From contig JAIPDA010000010.1 in the NCBI GenBank assembly GCA_021737905.1, forward strand, positions 1 to 19,877: DNA of 19,877 nucleotides, given 5' to 3'. A program made the position numbers and the translations under genes. This document shows positions 1 through 7,760 of this stretch, in pieces. The notes beneath the pieces are model-generated. The model saw nothing but the letters and a program-made list of their open reading frames with translations, made no database searches and was not told the origin of the DNA. Source of the stretch: Rhodoferax sp. (GTDB taxonomy: Bacteria > Pseudomonadota > Gammaproteobacteria > Burkholderiales > Burkholderiaceae_C). How positions within the stretch are numbered: position 1 is the stretch's first letter; every line of letters starts with the position of its first letter.

Positions 1-334
1 CCAACTCGCCAAGGCGTGTTGAAGGCACTTCGCGCAAACCCAGGTTGAGCAGCTTTTCTTCAATGCGCTCAATGGCCGAGTCCACCTGCTCGGTACTCAC
101 CGGGCGTTTGCGCAAGGCCAGGTTCATGGATTCGAGAATCTTGCTGCGCTTGTACTCAATGCGCCGACCGTCTTTTTTGACGATGGCCGGAAAGTTGACG
201 TCCGGCCGCTCATAGGTGGTAAAGCGCTTTTCACAGGCGCTGCACTGACGGCGGCGCCGGATGAAGTCTGCATCCTCAGAAATCCGGGTCTCGACGACCT
301 GGGTTTCTAGGTTGCCGCAAAACGGACACTTCAT
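1..334 (-). CDS. nrdR: Transcriptional repressor NrdR (partial, C-terminus beyond left edge)
   Basis: NrdR is the ATP/dATP-sensing repressor of ribonucleotide reductase genes. The first 111 codons are present, read leftward from ATG at 334-332; family members are usually about 150 residues, so roughly a quarter is missing. The N-terminus MKCPFCG carries Cys3 and Cys6, and QCSACEKRF carries Cys31 and Cys34. These form the four-cysteine zinc ribbon that binds DNA. The part after about residue 46 (FPAIVKKDGRRIEY) begins the ATP-cone that senses nucleotides. The start lies 13 bp downstream of the glyA stop, so the two are very probably cotranscribed, a common arrangement in Burkholderiales. A candidate pair of NrdR boxes lies further upstream at 2865-2911. 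Confidence 0.96.
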   Translation of the reverse strand, partial: MKCPFCGNLETQVVETRISEDADFIRRRRQCSACEKRFTTYERPDVNFPAIVKKDGRRIEYKRSKILESMNLALRKRPVSTEQVDSAIERIEEKLLNLGLREVPSTRLGEL

Positions 335-347
335 CGGTGAAGGGTCA

Positions 348-1592
348 TTATTTGTAGACGGGGAAGCGGCTGGTCAGGGCATGGACCTTGGCGCGCACGG
401 CGTCAATGTTGGCGGCGTCGCGTGGATTGTCCAGCACGTCGGCGATCAGGTGCGCTGTCATGCGCGCTTCCTCGTCCTTGAAGCCGCGCGTGGTCATGGC
501 CGGTGTGCCGATGCGCACGCCGCTGGTGACCATCGGTTTTTCAGGGTCGTTAGGAATGGCGTTCTTGTTGATCGTCATGTGGGCGCTGCCCAGCACGGCT
601 TCGGCTTCCTTGCCGGTGATGCCCTTGGCGCGCAGATCCACCAGCATGACGTGGCTTTCGGTGCGGCCGCTGACAATGCGCAGGCCGCGTGAGATCAGGG
701 TCTCGGCCACGATCTGCGCGTTCTTGATGACTTGCTGCTGGTAAATCTTAAAGCCGGGCTCCAGCGCTTCCTTGAAGGCCACTGCCTTGGCGGCAATCAC
801 ATGCATCAGCGGGCCGCCTTGCAGGCCGGGGAAGATGGCACTGTTGATGGCTTTTTCGTGCTCGGCTTTCATTAAGATGATGCCGCCGCGCGGGCCGCGC
901 AGGCTCTTGTGGGTGGTTGAGGTCACCACGTCGGCATGCGGCACCGGGTTGGGGTACACGCCGGCGGCAATCAAGCCGGCGTAATGCGCCATGTCCACCA
1001 GAAAAATGGCGCCAACGTCTTTGGCCACTTTGGCAAAGCGGGCAAAGTCGATGCCCAGGGAATAAGCCGAAGCGCCGGCGATGATCAGTTTGGGTTTGGA
1101 TTCGTGCGCCTTGCGCTCCATGTCGTCGTAGTCAATTTCTTCTTTGGCGTTCAGGCCATAGCTGACCACCTTGAACCATTTGCCGCTCATGTTCAGCGCC
1201 ATGCCGTGCGTCAGGTGACCACCTTCGGCCAGACTCATGCCCATGATGGTGTCACCGGGCTTGAGGAAGGCCAGAAACACGGCCATGTTGGCCGAGGCGC
1301 CGCAATGCGGCTGCACATTGGCGGCATCGGCACCAAAAACCAGCTTGACGCGGTCAATCGCCAGTTGCTCGGCCACGTCCACATGCTCGCAACCACCGTA
1401 ATAGCGGCGGCCCGGGTAGCCTTCGGCGTATTTGTTAGTGAGCTGCGAGCCCTGTGCGGCCATGACAGCGGGCGAGGCATAGTTTTCGCTGGCGATCAGC
1501 TCGATGTGGTGCTCTTGGCGGGCATTTTCAGCCTTGATGGCAGCCCAGAGTTCAGGGTCGGTTTGCTCAATCAGATGGTGGCGGTTGTACAT
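348..1592 (-). CDS. glyA: Serine hydroxymethyltransferase
   Basis: GlyA is a cytoplasmic PLP enzyme that converts serine and tetrahydrofolate to glycine and 5,10-methylene-THF, the one-carbon donor for thymidylate and purines. The 414 residues match the family length. ELIASENYAS lies near residues 31-40, and TSTTHKSLRGPRGG places the PLP-binding lysine at about residue 229. SGVRIGTPAMTTRG is the usual C-terminal signature. The start is supported by AAGGA a few bases upstream of ATG at 1592-1590. The 213 bp up to the transglycosylase stop (1593-1805) hold no gene that I recognise. They probably contain a promoter: TACACT on the minus strand at 1786-1781 is a weak -10 candidate without a good -35. 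Confidence 0.98.
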   Translation of the reverse strand: MYNRHHLIEQTDPELWAAIKAENARQEHHIELIASENYASPAVMAAQGSQLTNKYAEGYPGRRYYGGCEHVDVAEQLAIDRVKLVFGADAANVQPHCGASANMAVFLAFLKPGDTIMGMSLAEGGHLTHGMALNMSGKWFKVVSYGLNAKEEIDYDDMERKAHESKPKLIIAGASAYSLGIDFARFAKVAKDVGAIFLVDMAHYAGLIAAGVYPNPVPHADVVTSTTHKSLRGPRGGIILMKAEHEKAINSAIFPGLQGGPLMHVIAAKAVAFKEALEPGFKIYQQQVIKNAQIVAETLISRGLRIVSGRTESHVMLVDLRAKGITGKEAEAVLGSAHMTINKNAIPNDPEKPMVTSGVRIGTPAMTTRGFKDEEARMTAHLIADVLDNPRDAANIDAVRAKVHALTSRFPVYK

Positions 1593-1805
1593 GGCAGTCC
1601 TTCAAGACGGTGTTCCTTGTCCTCAGGGTCCATGTAGGAAGAGAAGCAAGGGCTGCCCAGGCGAACGGCTGATCGCTTTGGGCCAGATAGCCCGCAAGCG
1701 GTGCGCTTCCAAGTGGTGTCCCACGTCAGCAAGCGCTGTTTTTCAACCGCCCATGCCTATCGCCAGTCGCGCACCCATGAAGTGTAGCTGACAGGCCTGG
1801 TCGGC

Positions 1806-2666
1806 CTAGTTGCCCAACAACGCGACTTTAGCCACCGGCTCAGACTTGAGCGGACTTTCAGCCGGGGCCGGAGACTGGTAAGAAGCGGGTATCGTCATGG
1901 GCTCTGCCGGGGTGTCAAAGGGTTGCCGCTTGCCGGCAAAAACGGCCAGTAAACGACCGTGTTCGGCCAGGACTTTGCTGGTATAGCCGCCGTCATCGTC
2001 CAGATTGGCGGCGCCAACATAAAACTTCAGACCGCCTTCAATCGAGCCGGCCCGGGAAATACATTCTTGCAAGACCTTCACTCCCACACGCAGGTTGGTC
2101 ACCGGGTCAAAAGCCGCCATGCGTCCGCCGAAGTGCGCATATTTATCGTGGTGAATACCAGTCATGACCTGCATCAGGCCTTGGGCGCCCACGGGGCTTT
2201 GGGCAAAGGGGTTGAAACCGGATTCAATCGCCATGATGGCCAGGATCAGGGTCGGGTCGAGCTTGGATTTTTCACCGATTTCAAAGGCGTGGGCCACCAA
2301 AGCGCTCAGCGGCTCGGGTGCGACAGCGTATTTTTTACTCAACCAGAAGGCCACCGCTGCTTGTTTGCTGGGTAAATCCTTGGGGTTGGCGGCCGTGGCG
2401 CGGTCTACTGCACCTGGTTCGGTGAAGCCGATGCTGGCTTCCTGGCGTGCCAAAAGAAGGGCCATCAGGCGGACTTCGCCGGCTTCGCGCAGGTCGGGGC
2501 GGGCTGTCAGGGTGATCATCACAAACACCAGGGTCAGGCCGAGCATGGCAAAACCGTTGTGGCTGATTTGGAGGAAGCCGGCTGCAATATCGTTCAAAAC
2601 GTTGCGGCTGCTGTTGCGGAAGTCTGCCATGCATTGGTGCAGGCTGAAGTTCAAAGTTCTTGTCAT
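1806..2666 (-). CDS. Membrane-anchored lytic transglycosylase (SLT domain)
   Basis: This is a peptidoglycan-cleaving lytic transglycosylase of the Slt/MltC-like goose-lysozyme fold, 286 residues. A hydrophobic segment at about residues 37-54 (GFAMLGLTLVFVMITLTA) should anchor it in the inner membrane with the rest periplasmic; no lipobox is seen. The SLT domain spans about 125-225. AIMAIESGFNP contains the expected catalytic glutamate (about Glu148), followed by VGAQGLMQVM and the later FYVGAAN motif. The C-terminal 45 residues are a Pro/Ala/Ser-rich tail. The start is well supported by AAGGAG just upstream of ATG. It is oriented the same way as glyA-nrdR but separated by 213 bp, so joint transcription is possible and unproven. 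Its leader would start near 2860 if the promoter at 2867-2895 is used. Confidence 0.9.
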   Translation of the reverse strand: MTRTLNFSLHQCMADFRNSSRNVLNDIAAGFLQISHNGFAMLGLTLVFVMITLTARPDLREAGEVRLMALLLARQEASIGFTEPGAVDRATAANPKDLPSKQAAVAFWLSKKYAVAPEPLSALVAHAFEIGEKSKLDPTLILAIMAIESGFNPFAQSPVGAQGLMQVMTGIHHDKYAHFGGRMAAFDPVTNLRVGVKVLQECISRAGSIEGGLKFYVGAANLDDDGGYTSKVLAEHGRLLAVFAGKRQPFDTPAEPMTIPASYQSPAPAESPLKSEPVAKVALLGN

Positions 2667-2864
2667 GTAACTCCTTTCGTCGCTTCCAGCTCGCAGCGTT
2701 TAAGCTGGCCAGCTGTTGGGCATGAGTTTTTTTAGCGTGAGCTTTCGTGAAGTTCGGGGCGGGGCGGCAATGTGTGGGCCGGTCGTTTTGAAACGGGGCG
2801 GCTTGAGATCATTCAAATCACAAGCCGTTGGATGCCTAGGAGCCATTGCTCTAAGAACGTGGGA

Positions 2865-2880
2865 GCACTATATATAGTGC
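2865..2880. promoter_or_regulatory. Candidate NrdR box 1 (over the -10)
   Basis: GCACTATATATAGTGC is a perfect 16-bp palindrome, 18 bp with the flanking A/T at 2864 and 2881. It matches the published NrdR-box pattern acaCwAtATaTwGtgt at all positions except the outermost pair. It covers the -10 of the leftward promoter. The nrdR gene itself lies in this window, so the cognate repressor is present. Confidence 0.6.
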
Positions 2881-2895
2881 TTGCGCCTTTGACAA
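2867..2895 (-). promoter_or_regulatory. Leftward sigma70-type promoter upstream of the transglycosylase gene
   Basis: Read on the minus strand there is TTGTCA (2895-2890) and TATAGT (2872-2867) separated by exactly 17 bp; each hexamer matches the sigma70 consensus at 5 of 6 positions. Transcription would begin near 2860 and run into the transglycosylase gene about 195 nt downstream, possibly on to glyA and nrdR. The -10 lies inside a perfect palindrome and a second palindrome-like site directly abuts the -35, as expected for a repressed promoter. Confidence 0.6.
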
Positions 2896-2911
2896 GCGCT
2901 ACAGGTAGTGT
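2896..2911. promoter_or_regulatory. Candidate NrdR box 2 (adjacent to the -35)
   Basis: Read on the minus strand the sequence is ACACTACCTGTAGCGC, which matches the NrdR-box pattern at about 11 of 16 positions, including the invariant-type C, A, T, T and G. Its centre is 31 bp from the centre of box 1. That is the three-helical-turn spacing typical of paired NrdR boxes. The individual match is moderate; the spacing is the main support. Confidence 0.5.
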
Positions 2912-3049
2912 TTGGTCCCTAATTGAGAATTAAACCACCTGATTTTCGCACCAAAAAAGTGCATTGGGGTCAGGGCCTGGCCACTTCGGGTAGACCCTGA
3001 TGGTTTAACTGGCCAATAGAAATTTTAAAAGGCGTGGTAATAGCCTGTC

Positions 3050-3080
3050 AAGAATATCAATTGTGTTTGATATTCTTTTT
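3050..3080 (+). repeat. Inverted repeat with 11-bp arms and T-run
   Basis: AAGAATATCAA (3050-3060) and TTGATATTCTT (3067-3077) are perfect complements around a 6-nt loop, with T continuing to 3080. It could be a weak AT-rich rightward terminator or a protein-binding palindrome. The AT-rich stem makes the terminator reading uncertain. Confidence 0.45.
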
Positions 3081-3216
3081 CCCGCGTCTTGGGGCTGCTG
3101 CATTTGTTTTGCTGGGAACGCTTAAAAACCGGCGAAAATAGTGTTATTGCATTTTTATCCTGCAGTTGCCCGGGCTTTCCGCCTGCGCCCACTGACGGAG
3201 ACAAAGTGGCCGCTGA

Positions 3217-3248
3217 AGCCCCGGTCATCACTTTCGGGGCTGATTTTT
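3217..3248 (+). terminator. Candidate intrinsic terminator upstream of the DUF349 gene
   Basis: AGCCCCG (3217-3223) pairs with CGGGGCT (3235-3241) around an 11-nt loop, followed by GA and five T residues (3244-3248). It faces right, yet no protein gene precedes it on the plus strand. It would therefore end a short untranslated transcript or act as an attenuator for the gene starting at 3298. Confidence 0.45.
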
Positions 3249-3297
3249 CGCAGATGCGTCAATCTGCATACTTTTTCTTTCTATCTAGCTAGCCAAC

Positions 3298-6108
3298 ATG
3301 TCCAATTCCGCCAAAGTCGACCCCGCGAACAAAACATCCCAGGCCAGGGGTGCCGACGCGCATCCCATGGACGCTTTGACCGGCGGTGCCCTGACGGCGG
3401 CCACTTCGGGTGAGCGGGTCAGCCGTATTCGGGAATGGTTAGCCCAAAACCCGAGTGCCGAGCAGATGTCGGAGGTGTTCAAAGACCTGGCCAACCGGGA
3501 CAAGGGCGCTGCCAAGCTGGTGAAGGAAAAATTAGACGACATCAAGCGCGCCAAAGGGCAGGAAGCTGTTGCCGCCGAGTGGGCTGACAAAGCTAGGGCG
3601 CTGCTGGCCTTGCCAAAACTCAACCTGGCCGATGCCATGGCCTGGCAGCGTGATGCTGCCAAAGCCGGGGCGCCGCTGTCGCGTGAGCCGCTGGCGGGGC
3701 TGAAAGTGCAGCTGGCTGAGCGCGTCAAGACCATCGAAGACCTGCAGCACCGCGCTCAGGTTCAGCGAGAGGCTGCTGTACTGATCACACAACGCACGGA
3801 AGTGCTCTCCACCAAGCCCTGGCGAGAAGCGCAGGCGATATGGGAGGCCTTGCGCGCCGACGTTGCGCACTGGCAGTCCCAGGCCTCAGAACTCACACAA
3901 GACCCGGTCTGGGCCAGTGTCGACGCCAAGTTTTTGCCGCTGATTGAGAATTCGCGCGCCCAGCTGCTCGCCGTCTGGGAGGCTTTTCAAGCCGCTTTGG
4001 CGATGGCGGTCGCGGCCTCTGAAGATGCCGGCGCGCCATTGCCGGCCGTGCCGGTGTGGGCCGATGAACTGCGCAGCGCGCGTGGCCAGAATGCCGAGGC
4101 GGGCGCTGCCGCCGGTGACAAACCGGCTCGCGCACCCAAGGTGAAGCTGGACCCGGCAGTCTTGGCCGAACTCCGCGCCAAAGCCACCGAAGCCGTGCAG
4201 ACTGCGCTCACCAAGCTCGAAGCCGAAGTCGCCGAAGGTCACGGTAAGGCCACCCCCAAGGCTGCCGCCGACTTGCGCGCCGCCCTCAAAGTGCATGTGC
4301 GAAACATCCCGAACACGCTGGAAACTGCCGCCCATGCGGCCCTGACCACCGCCGGTGAACTCGAAGGCTGGCAGCGCTGGCGCGCCGATCAGATCCGTGA
4401 AGACCTGGTCGACAAAGCCGAAGCGCTGCTGGCCAAGCCGCTGGGCGGGCGCAAGCAGCAAGAAGCCCTGCGCGCCATGCGCGAGCAGTGGAAAACCAGC
4501 GACCAGGGCGGCACGCCCAACCACGCGCTCTGGAAACGTTTTGACGACGCCTGCAACGAAGCCCATCAAGTGGTCGAGGCCTGGCTGGAAAAAACCAAGG
4601 AACAGACCGAGGCCACCAAGGCCCAGCGCCGCGTGCTGATTGACGAAGTGCTGGCCTGGGCCGAAGCCCACAAAGCCAACACCGACTGGAAGCACCATAT
4701 CCGCAGCCTCAACGGCTTTGTGACCCAGTGGGGCGAGGCCGGCCACCTGAGCGAAAAAGCCTTTGCGGAGATCCAGCCCCAGTGGAAAGCCGCCATGGAC
4801 GCCGCTGACGCACCGCTGACCGCCGCCCGCAACGACAGCCTGGCGCGCCGCCGCGCCATGATCGAAGAGGCGCAAGCCCTGGGCGCCGAGCCGCAACTGC
4901 GCATTGATGCCGTCAAGGCCGTGCAGCAACGCTGGCAGCACGAAGCCCAGCAGGTGCCGATCGAGCGCAAGCAAGAGCAAAAGCTCTGGGACGCTTTCCG
5001 CAAGCCGATTGACGACGCTTTCCAGCGCAAAACCGCCGAGCGCGAAAAAGCCGCCGGCGCCTTGGGCGAGTTCGACCGCATGGTGCTCGAAGCCTCCAAA
5101 GCGGTGGCTGGAGCCACTGCCAGTGGCGGCGCGCAAAAAATTCACGCTGCCGCCAAAGCCCTGGAGGCCGTGGTGCGTGGCCAGGTACCGGCGGCGGCGC
5201 CTGCAGCGCCTGCCGCCGCAGCTGCGCCAACCGAAGCTGCGCCAACCGAAGCCGCTGCGCCCGTCGCGGAGCAAGCTGGCGAGACAATTGCACAGGCCGA
5301 CAGCGCCGCTGAAGCTGCACCTGATGCCGGTTCTAAGACCGGGTCTGAAGTCGCACCCGCTGCCCAAGAAGCTGTGGCCGAAGCTGAGCCCGCACCCGCC
5401 CCTGCGCCTGCCAAGCCCGCAGCCAAGCCCGTGGTCGCCATGCGCGGCGACGACCGCCCCGGCATGCGCAAGGCCGAGCCTCTACCTGCTGGCCGCGGCG
5501 GCAAGTTCGGTGACCGCAAAGACGCGCGACCCGGCGGCAAGCCCGATGCGCGCCCGCGCACCGGCATGGAAAACAAGTTTGAACCGCGCCGCGACGAGCG
5601 TCCTGAGCGCGGCGGCCGCAGCGAGCGCCCCGCTTTTGAAGAGCGTGGCCCGCGTCTGGGTGATGCCGCTTTCCGCGCTCAGCGCGAAGCCTTTGAGATC
5701 GCCAATCTGGCGCTGAAAAAACTCCATGAGCAAGCCCATGGCGAAGTGCTCACCCATTTGCTGTCAGCCTGGGAAAAGCGTGACCCCGCGCAATTACCCT
5801 CAGCGCAAGACCTGGGCAAGCCCGTGCCAGCGGCCACGCGCACCCGCTGGGCGCAAGCTTTGTCGGCGCCGGCCAAGGGCGATGCCGCCGAAGCCTTGCT
5901 GCGCCTGGAGATCGCCACCGAGTTGCCCACCCCGGCCGAGCACATTAGCGCGCGCCGCATGTTGCAGCTGCAACTGCTCACCCGCCGCAACGCGCCTGCG
6001 CCGCAGGAAACCACGGCAGACGACATGGCTCAGGTGTTTGGCAGCGCTTTTGACGCCGCACAAAGCCGGCGTGTGCAAAACATCCTCAAGGCCTTGCTCA
6101 AGCGCTGA
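3298..6108 (+). CDS. Large DUF349-domain protein
   Basis: This 936-residue protein is predicted to be cytoplasmic: no signal peptide or membrane segment is seen. DUF349 modules are helical, about 70-residue units with a W...W pattern; at least two are clear. One lies near residues 380-450 (RAMREQWKTSDQGG, ALWKRFDDACNEA) and one near 524-584 (VQQRWQHEAQQVP, KLWDAFRKPIDDAFQ). The first 370 residues look mostly helical. Residues about 630-714 are an Ala/Pro/Glu-rich linker, and 715-785 are rich in Arg/Gly/Asp (RRDERPERGGRSERP), resembling a nucleic-acid-binding tail. The last 150 residues are helical again. The biochemical role of the family is not established, so no function is assigned. No clear ribosome site precedes the ATG; a second in-frame ATG lies at codon 24. 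It converges on mtfA with 18 bp between stops. Confidence 0.9.
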   Translation: MSNSAKVDPANKTSQARGADAHPMDALTGGALTAATSGERVSRIREWLAQNPSAEQMSEVFKDLANRDKGAAKLVKEKLDDIKRAKGQEAVAAEWADKARALLALPKLNLADAMAWQRDAAKAGAPLSREPLAGLKVQLAERVKTIEDLQHRAQVQREAAVLITQRTEVLSTKPWREAQAIWEALRADVAHWQSQASELTQDPVWASVDAKFLPLIENSRAQLLAVWEAFQAALAMAVAASEDAGAPLPAVPVWADELRSARGQNAEAGAAAGDKPARAPKVKLDPAVLAELRAKATEAVQTALTKLEAEVAEGHGKATPKAAADLRAALKVHVRNIPNTLETAAHAALTTAGELEGWQRWRADQIREDLVDKAEALLAKPLGGRKQQEALRAMREQWKTSDQGGTPNHALWKRFDDACNEAHQVVEAWLEKTKEQTEATKAQRRVLIDEVLAWAEAHKANTDWKHHIRSLNGFVTQWGEAGHLSEKAFAEIQPQWKAAMDAADAPLTAARNDSLARRRAMIEEAQALGAEPQLRIDAVKAVQQRWQHEAQQVPIERKQEQKLWDAFRKPIDDAFQRKTAEREKAAGALGEFDRMVLEASKAVAGATASGGAQKIHAAAKALEAVVRGQVPAAAPAAPAAAAAPTEAAPTEAAAPVAEQAGETIAQADSAAEAAPDAGSKTGSEVAPAAQEAVAEAEPAPAPAPAKPAAKPVVAMRGDDRPGMRKAEPLPAGRGGKFGDRKDARPGGKPDARPRTGMENKFEPRRDERPERGGRSERPAFEERGPRLGDAAFRAQREAFEIANLALKKLHEQAHGEVLTHLLSAWEKRDPAQLPSAQDLGKPVPAATRTRWAQALSAPAKGDAAEALLRLEIATELPTPAEHISARRMLQLQLLTRRNAPAPQETTADDMAQVFGSAFDAAQSRRVQNILKALLKR
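5221..5250 (+). repeat. Tandem 15-bp repeat within the Ala/Pro linker
   Basis: Two exact copies of GCTGCGCCAACCGAA lie back to back and encode AAPTE twice, in the low-complexity linker of the DUF349 protein. This is an in-frame repeat likely to vary in copy number without disrupting the gene. Confidence 0.85.
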
Positions 6109-6126
6109 TCTGCTCCGGCGGTTTTC

Positions 6127-6912
6127 TCAAGTCTCTGGCTTGAAAAAACTGTTGAGCAGCGGGACCAGCTCTGGAAAACTTTCTGCAAAGCGCCCGGGGT
6201 TGACGAAATAAGCTTCGCTGGCCACCGCAAAAAATTCCGCCGGCGCGCTGGCGGCATACGGGTCCAGCCAGGGCGCTGGCCCTCCGAATCGCTCGGCCAT
6301 GCTCACTTGTGTGCAAAACCTGGCGTAACTCTCTTGCATGGTGCTTTGCCAGCGCTGACGCAGTGCGCGGGTGGGCAGGGGCGGGCAGCCATCGGCCTGG
6401 CCATTGCGCATGTCGAGCTTGTGAACGAACTCGTGAATCACCACGTTGTAGCCCTGCGGCGCCGCCTCGCCCGACGCGGCCACGTCGGCCCAACTCAGCG
6501 CCACCGGCCCCATCTCCATGGCCTCGCCGCTCAGCTCTTCGGTGTAACGGTGAACCACGCCAGCCTCGTCGGTCACTTCGCGGCGCGCCAGCATCGCGCC
6601 GGGGTGGACCACGATGCCCTTGAAGTCGTCGTACCAATGCAGCCCCAAGTGCAGCACAGGCAGGCAGGCCTGTGCGGCAATCGCCACGGCCATCGCATCC
6701 GTCACTTGCAAGCCATGCGCACCAAAAAACTCTTTGTCTGCCAGAAATTCGGCGCTCATGGTGCGCAAACGCCGGGCCAGCGCTGGCGGCTGGGCGGGTA
6801 AAAAAGCAAAGTCCTGCAAGGTGCTTTGCCAGAGCGCATCCGGAATGGGCACAGCGCGCGCGCCGGCAGGGCGCAGGCCCCTGGGCAGCCAGCTTAACAA
6901 TCGCTTGAGCAC
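6127..6912 (-). CDS. mtfA: MtfA-type zinc metallopeptidase (M90 family)
   Basis: The product resembles MtfA, a cytosolic zinc peptidase that in E. coli binds the repressor Mlc and affects glucose uptake; that partner is not implied here. The zinc motif HEFVHKLD lies at about residues 160-167 in the chosen frame, preceded by YNVVI, with the C-terminal SEAYFVNP region typical of the family. I chose the GTG at 6912-6910 (protein starting LKRLLSWLPRGLR, 261 residues). It begins 10 bp after the lpxH stop and gives a length close to the E. coli protein (265). The frame stays open upstream to an ATG at 7002, but that start would overlap lpxH by 80 bp with an atypical Cys/Pro-rich leader. It is the last gene of the leftward operon. 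Confidence 0.88.
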   Translation of the reverse strand: MLKRLLSWLPRGLRPAGARAVPIPDALWQSTLQDFAFLPAQPPALARRLRTMSAEFLADKEFFGAHGLQVTDAMAVAIAAQACLPVLHLGLHWYDDFKGIVVHPGAMLARREVTDEAGVVHRYTEELSGEAMEMGPVALSWADVAASGEAAPQGYNVVIHEFVHKLDMRNGQADGCPPLPTRALRQRWQSTMQESYARFCTQVSMAERFGGPAPWLDPYAASAPAEFFAVASEAYFVNPGRFAESFPELVPLLNSFFKPET

Positions 6913-6922
6913 GGCGCGCCGC

Positions 6923-7717
6923 TTAAACGGGCAGCGCCAGACGCTGCAGCCCGGAGGCACCCAGGCGCAGCACCTGGGCCCGTGGCGGACGGGCGGATGC
7001 ATCCCAGTCGCTGAGCACCACGCGCTGCAAGCCCTGGCCCAGGTCGTGGGTGCCCGGGCGGTGTGTATGACCGTGAATCAGCGTTTGCGCACCGGCAGCC
7101 TGCAACCATTGGACGGCGGCAGTGCTGTCGACCTCGGCGTAGGCGGCAACCTCTTTGTGGCGCGCCTGACTTTGCGCCCGCAGCGCCAGGGCAATGGCTT
7201 CACGCTCTGCCAGCGGGCGCGCCAAAAAAGCCTGCTGCCAGGGGGCTTGCTGCACTTGCTGCCTGAACGCCAGGTACTCGGTATCGGCCAGGCACAGCGC
7301 GTCACCGTGCGACAGCAGCCAGTTTTGTCCAGCAAATTGCAACACGGTCGGGTCTGCCAGCAAAGTGGCATGACAGCGTTTCATCAGGGTTTGGCCAACC
7401 AAAAAATCGCGGTTGCCATGCATGAAAAAAAGTGCAAGACGCTCTCCGGCGGCGCTCATTTCGTCTGCGCAAAGAGCTTCAAAGCGCCGGCTCATTCCAC
7501 CTTCTGCATCAACCACGTCGTCACCGACCCAGACTTCAAACACATCGCCAAGCATGAAGACGGCGTCAGCCGGTGTGCTCTTGAGGTAGCGCGCCCAGGC
7601 GTCAAAGTTGGCGGGCTCTTGGGCGCGCAGGTGCAGGTCGGAAATAAAGTCCACCACGGCCCATGAAGCAGGCGCTTGCAGCGTGGCCATGGTAGGCACT
7701 TTCATGGGCGGGGCCAT
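6923..7717 (-). CDS. lpxH: UDP-2,3-diacylglucosamine diphosphatase LpxH
   Basis: LpxH hydrolyses UDP-2,3-diacylglucosamine to lipid X and UMP at the inner membrane surface, the fourth step of lipid A synthesis. The metallophosphoesterase ligands appear in order: SDLH (about residues 26-29), GDVFE (57-61), GNRDFL (101-106), LLSHGD (134-139) and HGHTHRP (215-221). GNRD in place of the usual GNHD is characteristic of LpxH. The length of 264 is slightly above E. coli (240), mainly at the N-terminus. Methionines at codons 5 and 10 are alternative starts, and none has a clear ribosome site. It lies 43 bp after ppiB and just before mtfA in one operon. Confidence 0.95.
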   Translation of the reverse strand: MAPPMKVPTMATLQAPASWAVVDFISDLHLRAQEPANFDAWARYLKSTPADAVFMLGDVFEVWVGDDVVDAEGGMSRRFEALCADEMSAAGERLALFFMHGNRDFLVGQTLMKRCHATLLADPTVLQFAGQNWLLSHGDALCLADTEYLAFRQQVQQAPWQQAFLARPLAEREAIALALRAQSQARHKEVAAYAEVDSTAAVQWLQAAGAQTLIHGHTHRPGTHDLGQGLQRVVLSDWDASARPPRAQVLRLGASGLQRLALPV

Positions 7718-7760
7718 GGCCGCAGAGCAGGGCGAGGTCCCTGACAGCGCGGCCTTGTCT

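Larger units (their letters stand above)
2667..3297. other. 631-bp intergenic region between divergent transglycosylase and DUF349 genes
   Basis: No convincing protein gene is seen here. The left part (2860-2911) holds a strong leftward promoter and two NrdR-box-like palindromes. The middle (2930-3008) has complementary arms TTAAACCA at 2930-2937 and TGGTTTAA at 3001-3008 that enclose two smaller hairpins (GCAC/GTGC at 2948-2962 and TCAGGG/CCCTGA at 2970-3000). The right part has two hairpins with T-runs at 3050-3080 and 3217-3248. A short palindrome, GCAGAT/ATCTGC (3250-3267), lies just before the DUF349 gene. The density of structure would allow a small RNA or a structured leader, but no known RNA family was recognised. 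Confidence 0.5.

Noticed and set aside
1593..1805. A glycine or tetrahydrofolate riboswitch ahead of glyA
   Set aside because: None of the conserved core motifs or the expected stems could be recognised in the 213-bp leader.
2700..2846. A 48-codon leftward frame in the leader of the transglycosylase transcript
   Set aside because: It has no ribosome site, shows no recognisable family, and its Pro/Lys-rich composition looks like chance.
2979..3411. A 13-bp direct repeat GGCCACTTCGGGT at 2979-2991 and 3399-3411
   Set aside because: A repeat of this length is expected a few times by chance in a 20-kb GC-rich window.
3886..5367. A 493-codon open frame on the minus strand opposite the DUF349 gene
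   Set aside because: It lies wholly antisense to a gene with clear domain motifs, its translation is low-complexity Gly/Leu/Phe-rich, and long antisense frames are expected in GC-rich sequence.
6122..6148. A hairpin between the convergent DUF349 and mtfA ends as a bidirectional terminator
   Set aside because: The core stem is only 5 bp and the T-run precedes and the A-run follows the stem on both strands' reading, the wrong order for termination.
6913..7002. A 30-residue N-terminal extension of MtfA
   Set aside because: It would overlap lpxH by 80 bp and adds a Cys/Pro/Arg-rich leader; the GTG at 6912 gives the family length.
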